A stretch of 64,000 bases of DNA from Paenibacillus methanolicus (GTDB taxonomy: Bacteria; Bacillota; Bacilli; Paenibacillales; Paenibacillaceae): positions 248,001-312,000 of the forward strand of contig NZ_VNHS01000008.1 in assembly GCF_008124765.1 (NCBI RefSeq), written 5' to 3'. The stretch's first letter is position 1. The number at the start of each line of letters is the position of its first letter. Shown one piece after another: positions 1 to 8,214 of the stretch. The translations under genes and the position numbers were made by a program. The notes below the pieces were generated by a model. That model was not told the DNA's origin. It was given only the letters and a program-made list of their open reading frames with translations, and did not search any database.

Positions 1-882
1 CCGGAAGCCCTTCTCGATAATATTACGCACATAACGCGCATTGCTAAACGAATACAGCGACGCCGTCTTCTCCGCCATCAAATGCTGACGCAGCTTGAAG
101 AGCGCTTGAGGCATCAACGTATACTCGCGATCCTTGGCCATGAGCTCGGCAATCTGAATGAGTTGATCGATGCTGTAATCCGGAAATTCGATCTGAATCG
201 GAAAGCGAGACGGAAGACCGGGGTTTGTCATCAAGAATTGCTCGATCTCGAGCGGATAGCCTGCCAGAATCAGCACGAACTGGTTGCGATTATCCTCCAT
301 CGCTTTCACCAACGTGTCAATCGCTTCCTTGCCGAAATCTTTCTCTCCGCCTCTTGCCAGGCTGTAAGCCTCGTCGACGAACAGCACGCCGCCGAGCGCC
401 TTCCGGACGAGGTCTCTTGTCTTCTGGGCGGTATGTCCGATATATTCGCCCACCAAATCAGCCCGCTCCACCTCGATCAGATGGCCTTTGGACAGCACGC
501 CCATTTTGTTGAACAGCTTGGCGACGATGCGGGCAATGGTCGTTTTGCCGGTCCCCGGATTGCCCTTGAAAATCATATGATAGACATGCGATCCGCTCGC
601 AAGCCCCGCTTCCGTCCGCATTCGGCTCACTTGCAGCAGCGCGTAGATCTCATAAATAAGCAGCTTGACGTTATCCAACCCCACCATGGCTTCCAGTTCC
701 TTGCTAATGTCCAAATACGGATCGCCAGGCGTTTGCGGCTTGACCGCCACCGGCGGCTCAGGCTCCAGCGTGGGGGCAGCGCCGGTCGATACGTAAGGCT
801 CGTGACTGCGAAGCACGACATTAATCTGCCTGGAAGGCCTTGCGCCTCCCGTTTGCCCGGCTGAACCGGCTCGTTCGTTCAT
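1..882 (-). CDS. spoVK: Stage V sporulation protein K, AAA+ ATPase (C-terminus cut by window edge)
   Basis: Partial gene: 294 residues from the ATG at 882 to the window edge, with no stop codon in view. A disordered, Pro-rich N-terminus of about 60 residues leads into a CbxX/SpoVK-type AAA+ domain. Walker A is GNPGTGKTT at about residue 107. Walker B is GVLFVDEAYSLARGG at about residue 160. A sensor-1-like region and the motif PGLPSRF follow. The start is supported by AGGATAGGTGA just upstream. SpoVK is needed for late spore maturation in Bacillus, and the family is a hexameric remodelling ATPase. Its place downstream of hfq/miaA matches B. subtilis order. A well-formed SigE-like promoter lies upstream (985-1013), consistent with mother-cell expression. 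Family assignment is firm; what it remodels is not known from sequence. Confidence 0.93.
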   Translation of the reverse strand, partial: MNERAGSAGQTGGARPSRQINVVLRSHEPYVSTGAAPTLEPEPPVAVKPQTPGDPYLDISKELEAMVGLDNVKLLIYEIYALLQVSRMRTEAGLASGSHVYHMIFKGNPGTGKTTIARIVAKLFNKMGVLSKGHLIEVERADLVGEYIGHTAQKTRDLVRKALGGVLFVDEAYSLARGGEKDFGKEAIDTLVKAMEDNRNQFVLILAGYPLEIEQFLMTNPGLPSRFPIQIEFPDYSIDQLIQIAELMAKDREYTLMPQALFKLRQHLMAEKTASLYSFSNARYVRNIIEKGFR

Positions 883-984
883 TGCCCGATCACCTATCCT
901 TCGTATCCTGTTTCGTCCGGCGTCTTCGAAGCTGATTAATGATGGTGCCTCATGAGAGTCTAGCTCACGTACGCCGCACTACCC

Positions 985-1013
985 ATTGTATTCTTGCAGA
1001 ATGGGGCATATTA
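985..1013 (-). promoter_or_regulatory. Putative SigE-type promoter of spoVK
   Basis: Read on the minus strand: TAATATG at 1013-1007, a 14-base spacer, then AATACAAT at 992-985. The SigE consensus is KMATATT - N14 - CATACAHT, so 6 of 7 and 7 of 8 positions match with the right spacing. Transcription would begin near 978, about 95 bases before the spoVK ATG. The match was made by eye and fits a mother-cell sporulation gene. Confidence 0.55.
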
Positions 1014-1045
1014 ACAGATTCGGGATAAGCAATCGAGCGCATGTG

Positions 1046-1723
1046 TTAGAAGCTGCCCGGCCAGCGAACGCCCATGCGCATAAACAGTTCGTCGAGCTTC
1101 CATTTGGTGTAAGCCAGCACCTCGCGGGACTGGTTGTACGTCGCCGACAACTTCACGGATTTGGTCCCGGCCGTAACCGTGTTCTTATAGCCTAAGTACT
1201 CGGCGATATCGGCAGAGCGGGAAGCGTGGTAATCGTGCGTGACGATAATCAGACTGTCCCAGCCATGCTTTGCGGCGATTGGCTGACTGAAGCGTAAGTT
1301 CTCGTACGTGCTGCGCGCATCGTTCTCAAGGACGATCCGCTCCGTCGGCACGCCCTTGGCGACCAAATAATCGCGCATTCCCTCCGCCTCGGTCAGCTTG
1401 GATCCATTGTGATCCAATCCGCCGGACACGATAAAATGTTGAACATTGCCCTGCTTAAATAACGTATGGGCATAATCCAGCCGTTCTTGCAGTCCCGGGC
1501 TAGGCTTGTCCTTCCAGAGCGCGGCCCCCAGCACGATCGCGGCGTCGGCCTTCGGAAGCGGTTTCGGCAGTGAATAGCCGTTGATTGTCCACAATAGATA
1601 TCCGAACCAGAAGGCCAGCAGCGCGCATCCGGTAAAGGCGACGCGGAGAAGCAGCGCAAAAACGCGAAACCGCCTTTTTTTGCGCTGCTGCTTCTTACGC
1701 GGCTTAACGGCCGGCGCCGTCAT
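1046..1723 (-). CDS. YdcF/SanA-family (DUF218) membrane-anchored protein
   Basis: 225 residues. A very basic N-terminus (K/R-rich, residues 8-20) precedes one membrane segment at about 21-47, so the bulk should sit outside the membrane. The DUF218 core starts at VLGAALW (about residue 64). It continues with IVSGG (98-102), TEAEGMRDYL (111-120), NDARSTYENL (134-143) and VTHDYHASRS (161-170), the conserved polar motifs of the family. Relatives include SanA and ElyC of enterobacteria, linked to envelope integrity; the chemistry is unproven. The gene overlaps the DUF402 gene upstream by 4 bases (1720-1723), so the two are probably co-transcribed and translationally coupled. Confidence 0.85.
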   Translation of the reverse strand: MTAPAVKPRKKQQRKKRRFRVFALLLRVAFTGCALLAFWFGYLLWTINGYSLPKPLPKADAAIVLGAALWKDKPSPGLQERLDYAHTLFKQGNVQHFIVSGGLDHNGSKLTEAEGMRDYLVAKGVPTERIVLENDARSTYENLRFSQPIAAKHGWDSLIIVTHDYHASRSADIAEYLGYKNTVTAGTKSVKLSATYNQSREVLAYTKWKLDELFMRMGVRWPGSF

Positions 1724-2277
1724 GATTCGCTCACCTCGCCGTTCTGAACGACAAGCGTCTTGCGGTGCTTCAAGCTTAACGTGAAATAACGGAATCGACC
1801 GCTCTTGATCGCCGACAACAGACGTCCGGCCGTCTTGCGCGCGAGCGCCGCGTCCTTGTTCGTCACGGTGCCGTGCCGCACGGCATCCTCCAGTTCGTCC
1901 TCGTCGAGAAGAAACACTTCGCCGCTAGGCAGTACGACGACGTCTAAATACAGATCGTCGAACCAGGGAACTTGCTGATCCGTGAGCCCTTGGGTTTTGC
2001 AAATATCGATATACCATTGTACGACCCGGTTCTTGTCATCGAACATCGTCGTGACCACGAAATGCTCGCCCTTGGGGAAATGCTGCATCCATAAGTAACC
2101 CCGGTCAGCCAGGCAAAGCCGTCGACCATTGTATTCTTTCCAAAGCGGTTCGCGCAATTCGTGAATGCGATACAACGTCACAAGTCCTCTAAACTCGTCG
2201 CCATCCATCGTCAGACACGTATAGCTTCTGCGCAGGATGCGTCGCCAGTTGGCTCGGTCTGAAAATTTTCTCTTCAT
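1720..2277 (-). CDS. DUF402 domain protein
   Basis: 185 residues from the ATG at 2277, which has GGAAAGGT about 8 bases upstream. An in-frame TTG at 2310 has no usable ribosome site and is less likely. The sequence has the DUF402 pattern: an aromatic-rich beta domain with WMQHFP, an acidic WFDDLYLDVVVLPSGEVFLLDEDEL stretch that can bind metal, and a basic C-terminus. Family members characterised elsewhere (the FomD/Ntdp group) are metal-dependent nucleoside di/triphosphatases. This copy keeps the acidic DDLYLD and DEDEL clusters, so similar chemistry is possible but inferred. It is coupled to the YdcF-like gene downstream by an ATGA overlap. Confidence 0.8.
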   Translation of the reverse strand: MKRKFSDRANWRRILRRSYTCLTMDGDEFRGLVTLYRIHELREPLWKEYNGRRLCLADRGYLWMQHFPKGEHFVVTTMFDDKNRVVQWYIDICKTQGLTDQQVPWFDDLYLDVVVLPSGEVFLLDEDELEDAVRHGTVTNKDAALARKTAGRLLSAIKSGRFRYFTLSLKHRKTLVVQNGEVSES

Positions 2278-2448
2278 ACGGAACGACCTTTCCGTCAGGA
2301 TCGCGATCAACCCTTCGTTATCGTGTAGCGTGTTACTAGTATATTCCGTTTCGTTAAAAAAAGCTTACCATAATCTAACGTCCATCTCCAGCCAGCGCCT
2401 AAAATAAACCTGGCCTGCCTCGTCCCGCGGGTTTACTTGTCAAGACGC

Positions 2449-2475
2449 AAAAAAAGGGAGCGAGGTTCGCTCCCT
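2449..2475 (-). terminator. Rho-independent terminator after the cyclophilin gene
   Basis: On the minus strand GGGAGCGA pairs with TCGCTCCC across a short loop, followed by a run of seven T. It lies 8 bases past the cyclophilin stop codon and ends the PBP-cyclophilin transcript. Confidence 0.85.
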
Positions 2476-2482
2476 TACGCGG

Positions 2483-3241
2483 CTATTTCACTTCGATCGT
2501 CAGCCCGTCGATCGTCACTTCTTCCGTCGGCTGGCTAGGCTCGCCTTGCATGTTGGCTTCCACCGGCGTCTTGGAGATCGCGGTCACGACGTCCATGCCT
2601 TCGGTTACTTTGCCGAAGATCGTGTAGTTCGGTTGCATGTTCAGTCCGGCTGCATCCGCCCCCGTGCAAATGAAGAACTGGCTCCCGCCGGTATTCGGAC
2701 CCGCGTTGGCCATCGCGACGATGCCCTCTTCATATTGGTGTCCGTTATCCAACTCGTCCGGGATATCATAGCCCGGTCCGCCGGTGCCGTTCCCGAGCGG
2801 ATCGCCCGTTTGAATCATGAACGTCTCGATGATCCGGTGGAACTTGATGCCGTCATAGAACTTCTCGTTCGCCAAGAAAACGAAGCTGTTGACCGTCTGC
2901 GGAGCGTCCTTCGCGAATAGCTCCACCGTGAAATCCCCTTTGTTCGTCTTGAAATGGGCTAGATAAGTCTTGGACGTGTCGATGGACATCTCGGGCATTT
3001 TGTCCCACGACTTCGCCTGAGACGTCGTGTCGGCGCTATCCGCCACGTTGTCTTCCGCAGCCGTATTCTCGCCGCCATTGGCGGCATTGCCGGCATTGCT
3101 TTCGGTTTGGGCCGCTCCTCCGCCCGTCGCGGCGTTCCCGCCGTTGTTCTCCTCGACCTCTTGCTTCGCGCCGCAGCCAGCCGTCGCGGCGATAAGCGCA
3201 GCGGAGAGTAATAAAGTCATAAACAGCCGTTTGCGTTGCAT
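2483..3241 (-). CDS. Lipoprotein peptidyl-prolyl cis-trans isomerase, cyclophilin type
   Basis: 252 residues. A lipoprotein signal ends at Cys23 (ATAGC), so the mature protein should be anchored outside the membrane. Residues 26-77 are a Gly/Asn/Ala/Glu-rich flexible linker. The cyclophilin domain (about 88-252) keeps the catalytic FHR motif (Arg136), MIQTGDP at 142-148, GTGGPGY and GGSQFFIC at about 185-192. The role would be folding help for exported proteins at the membrane-wall interface. The gene starts 17 bases after the stop of the penicillin-binding protein upstream and shares its terminator, so the two form an operon. That pairing suggests the isomerase may act on cell-wall enzymes, which is inference. 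Confidence 0.92.
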   Translation of the reverse strand: MQRKRLFMTLLLSAALIAATAGCGAKQEVEENNGGNAATGGGAAQTESNAGNAANGGENTAAEDNVADSADTTSQAKSWDKMPEMSIDTSKTYLAHFKTNKGDFTVELFAKDAPQTVNSFVFLANEKFYDGIKFHRIIETFMIQTGDPLGNGTGGPGYDIPDELDNGHQYEEGIVAMANAGPNTGGSQFFICTGADAAGLNMQPNYTIFGKVTEGMDVVTAISKTPVEANMQGEPSQPTEEVTIDGLTIEVK

Positions 3242-3258
3242 CGTTTAACCTCCGTTAT

Positions 3259-5994
3259 TTATGGTTGTGTCGGTACAACCGTCGGTTCGCCGGGCAATGT
3301 CGGCACGTTGCCGGCTTGCGTGTCCGTCGGCGGCTTCGTCGTGTTCGTGCCGTTCGCCCCGTCGATCGGAGCGGTCGCGCCGGTGTTGTTCGGCGTCGTT
3401 CCGTTGCCCTCGCTGCCGTTCGCATCGCCCTGGGTACCGTTCGTACCCGTGCCGGCGTTGCCGTCCTGCGGCGGCTCGCCGTTCGTTCCGCCGCCGTTCT
3501 GGCCGCCTCCCGGATCGGTCGACGGATCGTTCGTACCCGTACCGTCGTTCGCGCCAGTCCCGTCGTTCGTACCCGTTCCGTCATTTACGCCAGGTTCGCC
3601 GCCAAGGCCATCGTCCGTGCCGCCTTCGGTTCCGTCGCCTTCCGTGCCATTCGTATTCTCGCCCGTGCCGTTGCCTTGCGTACCCGAATCGTCCGGATTC
3701 TCGGGCTCGATCTGCTCTACCGGCTCGATCGGCTCCAATTCCTCCTCGGGAATGGCGATCGTAAGATGAGCGGAAGCTCCGCTCTCGACGTCGGTCTTCG
3801 GGTTATACGCCGTTACGTAATACTCGAATGTTAATCCCGGCGCGATGCTCATATCGTTCACTTCCGTGCCGTCCAGCGCGTCCATGAGCCGCTTGAACTC
3901 CGTCTCGGACGCTTCCTTGCGATAGACGCGGTATGTCATGCCCTCGCCGTCGACCGGCGTCCACGACATGCGGATCATTTTGTTCTCGGCGTCGTACGCC
4001 GCTTTGAAATCGCCGACTACATTGACCGGCTGCTTCTCTTCCTCGACGTCCTTCGGCTTGTTGAAGCCGTTGACCGGCATGCCCTTCATCGCCGCCTTCA
4101 TGACTTTGCCGAACATGGCGGCCGCCTGGGAGCTGCTTTTCTTGAGCAAATGTTCCTTGTCCGTCTTATCATAGCCCATCCATACCGCCGCCGTCCATTC
4201 TGCCGTGTAGCCGGTGAACCAAGCGTCGCGGTTGTAGCTCGACTTATAGTTCGGGATGCCGTGCTGCGTCGTTCCCGTCTTGCCGGCGACAGGGCGGTCG
4301 ATGCGAGCCTGAGTGCCCGTTCCGCCTTTCTCAAGCACGGCTTGCATAATCTCGGTCATGTACCATGCAGACTGTTCGGACATGATGCGTTTGGCCTTCG
4401 GCGCTTCGTACGTATAAACTTCCGCGCCCGTCTTATCGACAATGCGGACGAGCGCGTGCGCATCGACCGACATGCCGCCGTTCGCGAACACGCTATACGC
4501 GGTCGCCATCTGAAGCGGCGTTACGCCATGCGTCAATCCTCCGAGCGCGATCGCCAAGTTGCGGTCCTGCGCTTCGTCGAGCTCGAAGCCGAGCTTCTTC
4601 GCGAATTCCAGGCCGGTCTTCACGCCGATTTCGTTCAGCAGCCATACCGCGGAAGCGTTGCGCGATTCCTTGATCGACTGCGAGATCGGGATGGCGCCGA
4701 TATATTTGTTCTTGTTCGAATCGGTCGGGCAATAGTCGCCGTAACACTTCTTCTCGTCCATGACCGTCGACCATGGGAACCAATCGCCCGTGGCGAGCGC
4801 GGGGCCGTATACCGTGATCGGCTTGAAGCCGGAACCCGGCTGGCGTTGCACGACCGCGCGGTTCCACCCTTTGCGCACGTAATCGCGTCCGCCGACAAGT
4901 CCTTGAATATTGCCGTTCGAATGGTCGAGAATGACCATCGCGCCCTGTGCAAGCTGCTCGTCTACGCTCTTCTCGAAGTTGTCCGCATCGGCGAATTCTT
5001 TCTCCATGACGGATTGCGCTTTCGGGTTAAGCGTGGTGTAGATGCTATAGCCGCCCATGTATAGCTGCTCTTCGGTGATCTCGGGCACGCGCTCGGCGGC
5101 TTCTTCGATCGCATAGTCGACGAACGCCCAATATTTGTCCGCGTTCGCGTTATCGTCCTTGCTAGCCGGCGGCTCGTACGCAAGCGCCTTGGCTTTCGTT
5201 TCCTCTGCCTGCGCGGCGGTAATATATTTCTGGTCGGTCATCAGCTGCAGCACGACCGCCATCCGCTCGCGCGACCGCTCCGGATTCCGGATCGGGTTGT
5301 AGGCGCTCGGCGCTTTCGGCAAACCGGCAAGCGTCGCGATTTGCCACAACTCCAGATCTTTCAATTCTCTATCGAAGTAGACCTTCGCGGCCGCTTTGAC
5401 GCCGTAGGCGCGGTTGCCGAAGAAGATCCGGTTCAGGTACATCGTCAAAATCTCGTCTTTCGTCTTCTTGTGCTCCAGCGCCACGGCGATCGACGCTTCC
5501 GTCGCTTTGCGGAAGAACGTCTTGTCGTGCGTCAGGAACAAATTCTTCGCCAGCTGCTGCGTAATCGTACTGCCGCCTTCGACGGCGCTGCGGGCGATGA
5601 CGTCCTTCACGACCGCGCGGCCGATCGACCACAGGTCGACGCCGTTATGCTCCTCGAACCGGCGATCCTCCGTCGCGATGAACGCATCCTTCATCAGCTG
5701 GGGAATTTCGTCGTACTCCGCGATCTCGCGGTTCACGCTCGCCAGCTTGGCAATTTGGTCGCCGTTGATATCGTAGACGATAGACGCTTCCTCCATATCC
5801 ATCTTGTCCCAGTTCGCGGCCAGAATTCTTTCGCCGTTCAGTACGATCAGCAAGTATCCGATAATCCCGCAGATGACGGCCAGCGCCCCCGTAAAGAAAA
5901 GCCAAATCATCAGTTTCTTGCCGTTCATTTTTTTCTTGCCCTTCTTCTCCGAGCCTTTCTTCGCCGTTCTTCTTACGCGCGGTCCATCAGCCAT
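3259..5994 (-). CDS. Class A penicillin-binding protein (PBP1A type) with FnIII domain and low-complexity tail
   Basis: 911 residues. A basic cytoplasmic N-terminus precedes one membrane anchor at about 28-52. The glycosyltransferase 51 domain has its catalytic Glu in ATEDRRF (Glu109) and the EGGSTITQQLAKN motif. The transpeptidase domain has the nucleophile motif SGFK (Ser388-Lys391), SRN (444-446) and KTG (572-574). So both wall-building activities look intact. A fibronectin type III-like domain follows at about 655-747. The last ~145 residues are Pro/Glu and then Gly/Asn/Thr/Asp repeats, including an NDGTGT motif repeated in tandem. That tail is far longer than in typical PBP1 proteins and probably extends into the wall. 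The downstream gene is a lipoprotein cyclophilin in the same operon. Confidence 0.95.
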   Translation of the reverse strand: MADGPRVRRTAKKGSEKKGKKKMNGKKLMIWLFFTGALAVICGIIGYLLIVLNGERILAANWDKMDMEEASIVYDINGDQIAKLASVNREIAEYDEIPQLMKDAFIATEDRRFEEHNGVDLWSIGRAVVKDVIARSAVEGGSTITQQLAKNLFLTHDKTFFRKATEASIAVALEHKKTKDEILTMYLNRIFFGNRAYGVKAAAKVYFDRELKDLELWQIATLAGLPKAPSAYNPIRNPERSRERMAVVLQLMTDQKYITAAQAEETKAKALAYEPPASKDDNANADKYWAFVDYAIEEAAERVPEITEEQLYMGGYSIYTTLNPKAQSVMEKEFADADNFEKSVDEQLAQGAMVILDHSNGNIQGLVGGRDYVRKGWNRAVVQRQPGSGFKPITVYGPALATGDWFPWSTVMDEKKCYGDYCPTDSNKNKYIGAIPISQSIKESRNASAVWLLNEIGVKTGLEFAKKLGFELDEAQDRNLAIALGGLTHGVTPLQMATAYSVFANGGMSVDAHALVRIVDKTGAEVYTYEAPKAKRIMSEQSAWYMTEIMQAVLEKGGTGTQARIDRPVAGKTGTTQHGIPNYKSSYNRDAWFTGYTAEWTAAVWMGYDKTDKEHLLKKSSSQAAAMFGKVMKAAMKGMPVNGFNKPKDVEEEKQPVNVVGDFKAAYDAENKMIRMSWTPVDGEGMTYRVYRKEASETEFKRLMDALDGTEVNDMSIAPGLTFEYYVTAYNPKTDVESGASAHLTIAIPEEELEPIEPVEQIEPENPDDSGTQGNGTGENTNGTEGDGTEGGTDDGLGGEPGVNDGTGTNDGTGANDGTGTNDPSTDPGGGQNGGGTNGEPPQDGNAGTGTNGTQGDANGSEGNGTTPNNTGATAPIDGANGTNTTKPPTDTQAGNVPTLPGEPTVVPTQP
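3525..3591. repeat. 18-base tandem repeats coding the NDGTGT tail of the penicillin-binding protein
   Basis: About three and a half near-identical 18-base units with the core gtcgttcgtacccgt (plus strand). They encode NDGTGT, NDGTGA and NDGTGT in the protein tail. Such arrays change copy number by slippage, so tail length may vary between strains. Confidence 0.7.
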
Positions 5995-6100
5995 GAGCCG
6001 ACTCCCCTCCTGCTTGACGAGCGTGTGCCCTCGTCTCTATTTATACCCAGTAGTAGTAAACGGCAACGGCGGCGCTTGAAACGGGGCCGCTCCTCAAACA

Positions 6101-6132
6101 GAAAAGAACAACCCTGCACGTGGCGGGTTGCT
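6101..6132 (-). terminator. Terminator after hfq
   Basis: Minus strand: GCAACCC pairs with GGGTTGT around a roughly 10-base loop, followed by TCTTTTC. It lies about 70 bases past the hfq stop codon. Confidence 0.65.
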
Positions 6133-6200
6133 CTCTCGTGCCGTTATCCAATTAAACGCATCATGCCAACAAAAAGTTTCATGCGAGGGAAGCTATTGCC

Positions 6201-6443
6201 TTACGCTTCGCTGCTAGGTTCTTGCTGCATGAGCGACACGTTGCGCTGCGGGGTAAACGTCGAAATGGCATGCTTGTACACCATTTGCTGACGGCCGTCC
6301 GTATCGATGACGATCGTAAAGTTGTCGAAAGCGCGGATGACGCCGCGAATCTGGAAGCCGTTCGTTAAATAGACCGTCACCGGGATGCTGTCTTTGCGAA
6401 GTTGATTAAGAAAAGTATCCTGAATGTTGATTGATTTGTTCAT
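6201..6443 (-). CDS. hfq: RNA chaperone Hfq
   Basis: 80 residues from the ATG at 6443, which has GGGGGT about 7 bases upstream. A start seven codons earlier would lie inside the miaA end and lacks a site. The protein has the Sm1 fold region (residues ~8-40) with [29 protein letters not shown]. It also has the Sm2 signature YKHAIST close to the end. These residues form the hexameric ring that binds A-rich and U-rich RNA. Length and termini match Bacillus Hfq, with a short tail (QQEPSSEA) instead of the long enterobacterial one. It sits directly downstream of miaA, its usual partner in both Gram-positive and Gram-negative bacteria. In Firmicutes its small-RNA role is often mild. Confidence 0.97.
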   Translation of the reverse strand: MNKSINIQDTFLNQLRKDSIPVTVYLTNGFQIRGVIRAFDNFTIVIDTDGRQQMVYKHAISTFTPQRNVSLMQQEPSSEA

Positions 6444-6460
6444 GAACGTTACCCCCATTG

Positions 6461-7447
6461 TCAAAAAGATTGGTCAGAAAAAAATTCAAGCTTCATCCTA
6501 AACTTTCCTGCTATTATAGCATGAATCGCCTCTAAATTCTCCTGAATATTTTCGCTCGCTTCCACCCAGTCGATATCCTGCATATGGCGGAACCACGAAA
6601 GCTGCCGTTTGGCAAACCGCCGGGTATCGCGCTTCAGCAGCTCGACGGCCGCTTCCAGCGTCATCTCCCCGTTCAGGTAGGCCACGATCTCCTTGTAGCC
6701 CAGACCGTGCATGGCAACGGAATCTTGCGGCACGCCGCGGTCAAGCAGCCCGCGTACTTCCTCCACCAGTCCCTCCGCGATCATCGCGTCCACGCGTTGG
6801 TTGATCCGCGCGTACAACAACGCGCGATCCGTCGTCAGGCCGATGATACATAGTTCGTAAGGCGACGTGCGCTTCTGTCCTTCCAGCTTGTCGGACAGCT
6901 TGCGTCCGGTGAGGTGGAACACTTCCAGCGCGCGGATGACGCGTCTGACGTCGTTCGGATGCAGACGCCGAGCCGTCTCCGGATCCACCTCCGCGAGTTT
7001 ATCGTGCAGCGCTTCCGCGCCGTATGTATCGGCATACTGCTGCCGCTCCTGACGGAACGCCTCGTCGGAGCCGCTCTCCGGGAAATCGTAGCCGTACGCG
7101 ACCGACTCGACGTATAAGCCCGTCCCGCCGACAATGAATGGCAGCTTGCCTCTCGATCCGATATCCCGAATCAATTCGCCGCATCGCGTCTGGAATTCGG
7201 CGACCGAAAACGGATGGTCCGGCTCGCAAATGTCGATCAGATGATGCGCGACGCCTTCCATTTCATCCGGTTTGATCTTGGCCGTCCCGATATCCATACC
7301 CTTGTACACTTGCATCGAATCACCGGAAATAATCTCGGCATTCCAATGCTTGGCGAGTTCGATGCTCGTCTTCGTTTTGCCTACGGCCGTCGGTCCGATC
7401 AACACGAGCAGCTTTGGTTTAAGGTCTTGCGTTCCTTCCATGCTCAT
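6461..7447 (-). CDS. miaA: tRNA dimethylallyltransferase MiaA
   Basis: 328 residues. It transfers a dimethylallyl group to N6 of A37 in tRNAs that read codons starting with U. The P-loop is GPTAVGKT at 18-25, followed by [17 protein letters not shown], the family signature, and the C-terminal [14 protein letters not shown] tRNA-contact motif. The ATG at 7447 overlaps the end of the methyltransferase gene upstream and has GGAGTGATC about 8 bases ahead; an ATG two codons later (7441) is possible. A much longer open frame reaches 7909, but that part is antisense-like noise inside the upstream gene. The gene is tightly packed between the methyltransferase and hfq, so one transcript is likely. Confidence 0.97.
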   Translation of the reverse strand: MSMEGTQDLKPKLLVLIGPTAVGKTKTSIELAKHWNAEIISGDSMQVYKGMDIGTAKIKPDEMEGVAHHLIDICEPDHPFSVAEFQTRCGELIRDIGSRGKLPFIVGGTGLYVESVAYGYDFPESGSDEAFRQERQQYADTYGAEALHDKLAEVDPETARRLHPNDVRRVIRALEVFHLTGRKLSDKLEGQKRTSPYELCIIGLTTDRALLYARINQRVDAMIAEGLVEEVRGLLDRGVPQDSVAMHGLGYKEIVAYLNGEMTLEAAVELLKRDTRRFAKRQLSWFRHMQDIDWVEASENIQENLEAIHAIIAGKFRMKLEFFSDQSF

Positions 7448-8214
7448 GTCGGCTTGATCACTCCATAGGCGATTTTGTTCACGTGCGCGCAGTCGAAACC
7501 GAGCCGCTCGAATTCGCCGCTGCCCGCATGCTCCTTCATGACGACGGATTTGCGGGCTACTCTGACCGCCTGCCGGATCGTTTCCTCGTCCAAGGCATCG
7601 CGATTGGCCAGCGACCGCAGCGGCGCCAGCGCGGAGGATTCGTGAACGGGTTGGCGGAACATCGGATCGAAATAGACGATGTCCACGCTCTTGTCGGGCA
7701 GCTGCTCCAAAAAGGCTCGGTGGTTGCCCGCCCGCATCTCGATTCTGCGCATCGCCGCGTTCACGTCTTCGTGGGCCGTGACGTACGTCTTCAGCCCTTC
7801 GCGCACGACCGCGCACAGCACCGGCTCGCTCTCGATGGCGATCACCTTGCCGGCCGATCCCGACGCATACGCGAACACGAGCGCGTCCGAACCGAGTCCG
7901 GCCGTGCAATCCACGATCGTATCCCCGTGCTCGCAGCCGCTAATGTCGACGAGCGGGTCCCGCTCGCCTTTGCGCAGCCTTTTTACTCTAACATAAGCCA
8001 TGCTCGGATGGAAATAAAGCGGTTGATCCGCGTTATCATAATAGCGCAGCCCCTGCGGGTCCACGACGAGCAGGTTTTCGTCTCCGTGTTTTTTTCGAAG
8101 CCCGGTCAGCGTTTCTTGCCGTCTGGGCACGAAACAGCCGCCGAGCTCTTCGCTCAGACGCTGCGCAGCCTTCACTAATTCGGGCGATGGCTTCTGAGGT
8201 GTCGTAACGATCAT
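7444..8214 (-). CDS. RsmJ/YpiP-like SAM-dependent methyltransferase
   Basis: 256 residues. The ATG at 8214 overlaps the mutL stop as ATGA, so translation is probably coupled. A longer open frame upstream to 8499 is only mutL in another frame. The SAM-binding motif is VDCTAGLGSDALVFA (about 101-115), then an acidic turn AIESEP. The catalytic-type motif DIVYFDPMFRQP (about 178-189) is the DPMF form found in 16S rRNA methyltransferase RsmJ and B. subtilis YpiP. An rRNA guanine-N2 target is therefore plausible but inferred. It sits in the mutS-mutL-miaA-hfq operon, overlapping both neighbours by 4 bases. Confidence 0.85.
   Translation of the reverse strand: MIVTTPQKPSPELVKAAQRLSEELGGCFVPRRQETLTGLRKKHGDENLLVVDPQGLRYYDNADQPLYFHPSMAYVRVKRLRKGERDPLVDISGCEHGDTIVDCTAGLGSDALVFAYASGSAGKVIAIESEPVLCAVVREGLKTYVTAHEDVNAAMRRIEMRAGNHRAFLEQLPDKSVDIVYFDPMFRQPVHESSALAPLRSLANRDALDEETIRQAVRVARKSVVMKEHAGSGEFERLGFDCAHVNKIAYGVIKPT

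Noticed and set aside
4857-4869. Minus strand GGGTGGAACCGCG, identical to the T-box antiterminator core
   Set aside because: It lies in the middle of the penicillin-binding protein gene and encodes KGWNRAV there. There is no specifier stem, terminator or downstream tRNA-synthetase gene.
7448-7909. 154-codon N-terminal extension of miaA
   Set aside because: The extension overlaps the methyltransferase gene in another frame, reads as an Arg/Gly-rich shadow, and MiaA proteins start near [13 protein letters not shown].
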